34,547 nucleotides of DNA, taken from assembly GCA_046348225.1 (NCBI GenBank), contig JAXMEQ010000014.1:1-34547 (forward strand), written 5' to 3'. Under the pieces are notes generated by a model. That model did no database searches and was not told the DNA's origin. It saw only the letters and a program-made list of their open reading frames with translations. Source of the DNA: JAXMEQ01 sp046348225. GTDB taxonomy: Bacteria; Pseudomonadota; Gammaproteobacteria; Burkholderiales; Burkholderiaceae_C. Positions 32,124 to 34,547 of the stretch are shown here, piece by piece (positions within the stretch are counted from its first letter, which is position 1; each line of letters opens with the position of its first letter). A program made the translations under genes and the position numbers.

Positions 32124-33263
32124 ATGAATTTCAACAACGCGTTGGTGCGGCCCCTGATGGTAGCCGCCTTGCTGCTGGCGGGCGCCGTCGGCGCGCAGGC
32201 CCAGGATGGCGTGACCAAGACGGGCATTGTGATTGGCCAGTCGGTCGCGCTCACCGGGCCGGGCTCCACGCTCGCAGTGCCGTTCCACCAGGGCGCGAAG
32301 ATGTACTTCGACCGCGTCAATGCGGCTGGCGGCATCAATGGCCGCAAGATCGAGCTGGTGACGCTGGACGACCGCGGCAACCCGACACAGACCGCCGCCA
32401 ATGCCAAACAGCTGATGGACCAGGGGGTGCTGGCACTGTTCGGCTTCTACGGCTCGCCGCAGGTCACGGCCGCCTACCCGGTGATCAAGGACACCGATGC
32501 CCTGCTGTTCGCGTCCATGGCCGCCGCGGACGAGCTGCGGGGTGCGCTCTACCCCAATGTGTATTCGATGCGGCCCGGCTACGCCGAAGAGGCGGCGGCC
32601 ATTGCCAAACACGCCGAGGCGCTGGGTGCACGCAAGTTCGCGGTGCTGCATGGCACCGACGGCGAATCGCTGGCCGCCCTGGACTCGGCCGAGCGCACCA
32701 TGACCAGCGCAGGCGCCACGCTGGCCGCCAAGGCGCCACTGGCCAGCGCGAATGTCGCCGCCAGCGTGGACCGGGTGATGGCGGCGCGGCCCGAATCGAT
32801 GCTGGTCATCAGCGATGCGGCGGGCGCCGGCACGGCCATCCGCGACCTGCGCGCCAAGGGCTTCCGCGGCCCGATCTACGGCTTCTCCAACACCGGTGAA
32901 AGCCTGCTGGCCGACCAGCTCGGCCCCAACGGGGCTGGCGTGGTGGTGGTGCGGGTGGTGCCCAAGAGCGATGGCGCCAAGCTGGCCGTGACGCGCGAAC
33001 TGCAGGCCGATCTGGCCCAGGCCAAGCTGGGCAAACCCAACGTGTACCTGCTGGAAGGCTACATTGCGGCGCGCGCGTTCACCGAAGCGTTGCGCCGCAT
33101 CCCGGCCAAAGACACGCCGACACGGGCACGGCTGAAAAAATCCATCGACGCGCTGGACGACCTGTCCATCGGCGGCTTCCGGGTGCACTTCTCGGAAGAG
33201 CGCATCGGCTCCAAGCTGGTGGAGCTGAGCCTGATCGACTCGCAGGGCCGGGTGCGCGAGTAG
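32124..33263 (+). CDS. Periplasmic binding protein of the branched-chain amino acid (LivK-like) type
   Basis: This 379-residue protein has a good ribosome-binding site (AGGAG), a signal peptide cleaved near AQAQ (residues about 25-28) and the opening TGIVIGQSVALTGPGS. FFMs of the type I periplasmic fold follow: NAAGGINGRKIELVTLDD, ALFGFYGSPQVTAAYPV and EGYIAARAFTEALRR. Such proteins capture amino acids, amides or aromatic compounds for ABC uptake. No permease or ATPase gene is nearby, so it is an orphan receptor, a situation that is very common in Burkholderiales. The ligand is unknown. Confidence 0.88.
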   Translation: MNFNNALVRPLMVAALLLAGAVGAQAQDGVTKTGIVIGQSVALTGPGSTLAVPFHQGAKMYFDRVNAAGGINGRKIELVTLDDRGNPTQTAANAKQLMDQGVLALFGFYGSPQVTAAYPVIKDTDALLFASMAAADELRGALYPNVYSMRPGYAEEAAAIAKHAEALGARKFAVLHGTDGESLAALDSAERTMTSAGATLAAKAPLASANVAASVDRVMAARPESMLVISDAAGAGTAIRDLRAKGFRGPIYGFSNTGESLLADQLGPNGAGVVVVRVVPKSDGAKLAVTRELQADLAQAKLGKPNVYLLEGYIAARAFTEALRRIPAKDTPTRARLKKSIDALDDLSIGGFRVHFSEERIGSKLVELSLIDSQGRVRE

Positions 33264-33267
33264 GCGC

Positions 33268-34425
33268 TCAGCCGATCTCGCGCGTCGCGGCCAGGCCCTG
33301 CATGAAGGCTTCGCAGCGCGCGAGCTGGTCCAGGCTCACGTATTCGTCGGGCTGGTGTGCCTGGTTGATGCTGCCGGGCCCGCACACCACGGTGGGAATG
33401 CCGGACTTCTTGAACAGCCCGGCCTCGGTGCCAAAGGCCACCAGCGTGGTGCCCGGTTCACCCGAGAGGCGTTGCGCCAGCCGGGTCACAGGGTCGGCCG
33501 CCGAGCCCAGGAAGCTCGGCACTTCGCAAATCGTCTCGAAACTGAAGCCGGCGTCGGGCGCGACCTGTTTCATGGCCGGCTCCAGTGCCCGCGCGTGGGC
33601 CAGCACCTCGGCCTGCATGGCCGCCGCGTCGGCGGTGGGCAGGTCGCGGAATTCATAGCGGAACTCGGCGTCGCGCGGCACCACGTTGTCGGCAATGCCG
33701 CCATGGAACTGGCCCACGCTGGCGGTGCTGAACGGCACGTCAAAGCCTTCATAGCGCGGTTCATGGCGCTCGAAGCCCTCGGCCAAGTCGCGCACCTTGC
33801 CGACCAGCCGCGCCGCCATCTCGATGGCGTTCACCGATTGCGGCGTGAGCGACGAATGCGCCTCCTTGCCGCGCACGCAGCACTTGTAGCGGTACACGCC
33901 CTTGTGCGCGATGGCCGGCACCATGCTGGTGGGCTCGCCCACGATGCAGGCCAGCGGCTGGATGCCGGCGTCGCGCATGTCGGCGATGAGTTCACGCACG
34001 CCAAAGCAGCCCACCTCCTCGTCGTAGCTGAAGGCGAAATGCACCGCAAACGGTGCGTCACTGTCCAGAAACTGCTGCGCATGGGCCACGGCAATGGCGA
34101 TGAACGCCTTCATGTCGGCCGACCCGCGACCGTACAGCCGCCCGTCCTTCACGGTGGCGCTCAGCGGGTCCACGCTCCACGCCTGGCCGTCCCAGGGCAC
34201 GGTGTCCGTGTGGCCCGACAGAATGATCCCGCCGGGCTTGCCTTCGCCGAGCGTGGCGAACAGGTTGGCCTTGGTCTTGTCGGCGTTGTAGGTCAAACGG
34301 CTACGCACACCCAGGGGCTGCAGCGTGTCACGGATGAAGTGGATCAGTTCGAGATTGGAGTTCGCGCTGACGGTGTTGAGTCGCACAAGCGACTGCGCAA
34401 GTTCAAGGCTTCGTGGGGAGAGCAT
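33268..34425 (-). CDS. argE: Acetylornithine deacetylase (ArgE)
   Basis: This 385-residue M20 metallopeptidase-type enzyme has the metal and catalytic motifs SGHTDTVPWDGQ (near 70-81), GRGSADMKAF, YDEEVGCFGV with the catalytic Glu pair, and a C-terminal GPGSINQAHQPDEYV with the last metal-binding His. The overall sequence order matches the ArgE group rather than succinyl-diaminopimelate desuccinylase, though that distinction rests on motif wording. It removes acetyl from N-acetylornithine in arginine synthesis. It converges with the binding-protein gene (4-nt gap) and is divergent from another M20-type gene. Confidence 0.85.
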   Translation of the reverse strand: MLSPRSLELAQSLVRLNTVSANSNLELIHFIRDTLQPLGVRSRLTYNADKTKANLFATLGEGKPGGIILSGHTDTVPWDGQAWSVDPLSATVKDGRLYGRGSADMKAFIAIAVAHAQQFLDSDAPFAVHFAFSYDEEVGCFGVRELIADMRDAGIQPLACIVGEPTSMVPAIAHKGVYRYKCCVRGKEAHSSLTPQSVNAIEMAARLVGKVRDLAEGFERHEPRYEGFDVPFSTASVGQFHGGIADNVVPRDAEFRYEFRDLPTADAAAMQAEVLAHARALEPAMKQVAPDAGFSFETICEVPSFLGSAADPVTRLAQRLSGEPGTTLVAFGTEAGLFKKSGIPTVVCGPGSINQAHQPDEYVSLDQLARCEAFMQGLAATREIG

Positions 34426-34485
34426 GGCAAATTGTCACGTAATTTCCCGCTGGCGTCCCTGTAGGGGCATCGGTAGACTCAGCGC

Positions 34486-34547
34486 ATGAAGATCATCGAC
34501 TCCCTTGTGACCCAGGCTGCGGGCATTACAGCCATCCGGCGCGACAT
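34486..34547 (+). CDS. Start of an M20-family amidohydrolase (partial)
   Basis: The last 62 bases encode 20 residues beginning MKIIDSLVTQAAGITAIRRD and run off the right edge. I recall this opening from hippurate-hydrolase-type M20 amidohydrolases of Comamonadaceae, in which a HAHPEL motif follows shortly after; it would lie just outside. The start ATG at 34486 has an AGGGG about 20 nt upstream, which is far, so the ribosome-binding site is weak. Confidence 0.55.
   Translation, partial: MKIIDSLVTQAAGITAIRRD

Overview
The window is about 34.5 kb of high-GC bacterial DNA with tightly packed genes, many 1-4 nt stop/start overlaps and GTG starts. Protein families (Maqu_2507-type fatty acyl-CoA reductase, PHA-type phasin, orphan LivK-like binding protein, FecR/CHASE2 proteins, a surface-layer-like N-terminus) and a recurring ~60-bp intergenic repeat point to a betaproteobacterium of the Burkholderiales, most likely Comamonadaceae. 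No rRNA, tRNA, CRISPR array, prophage or intact insertion sequence is visible, and no stretch over 300 bp lacks a gene.

Region 1 (1-19170) looks like one surface-protein secretion and glycan-export locus with its own regulation. It starts with the N-terminus of a surface-layer-like secreted protein running off the left edge. Next is a minus-strand operon of a FecR-domain protein, a CHASE2 nucleotidyl cyclase and a TPR/beta-barrel outer-membrane protein. A divergent Crp-type regulator gene is translationally coupled to an O-antigen/S-layer-glycan ABC-exporter permease (Wzm). A second minus-strand operon encodes a Wzt ATPase fused to an acyltransferase-like module, a two-domain glycosyltransferase and a PIG-L deacetylase. 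A plus-strand operon encodes a TnpB-derived protein with no RuvC nuclease, followed by a type I secretion system with two different ABC transporters, an HlyD adaptor and a TolC-like channel. Three perfect TGTGA-N6-TCACA Crp boxes lie in exactly three places: in front of the surface-protein gene, between fecR and crp, and in front of the tnpB-like/type I secretion operon. Each box has a plausible -10 element at class I or class II spacing.

Region 2 (19182-28869) is a neutral-lipid and storage-granule neighbourhood: alcohol-forming fatty acyl-CoA reductase, phasin, patatin-like lipase, TetR regulator, TPR protein, hemerythrin-like protein, wax ester synthase/DGAT, acyl-CoA-binding protein, class III CoA-transferase and a PHA-granule-associated protein. 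The reductase, synthase and acyl-CoA-binding protein together would make and feed wax ester synthesis.

Region 3 (28894-34547) holds a putative lipoprotein aminopeptidase coupled to a molybdopterin oxidoreductase, an orphan branched-chain amino-acid-type binding protein, acetylornithine deacetylase (ArgE) and the start of an M20-family amidohydrolase.

The most novel element is the RuvC-less TnpB-derived gene at 12290-12895. It is stop/start coupled to the secretion operon, sits behind a perfect Crp box, and has a perfect 15-bp inverted repeat over its predicted -10 and start codon. It is a candidate domesticated, nuclease-free transposon protein serving as a regulator of secretion. All calls come from reading the sequence and from family knowledge; no database search was run.
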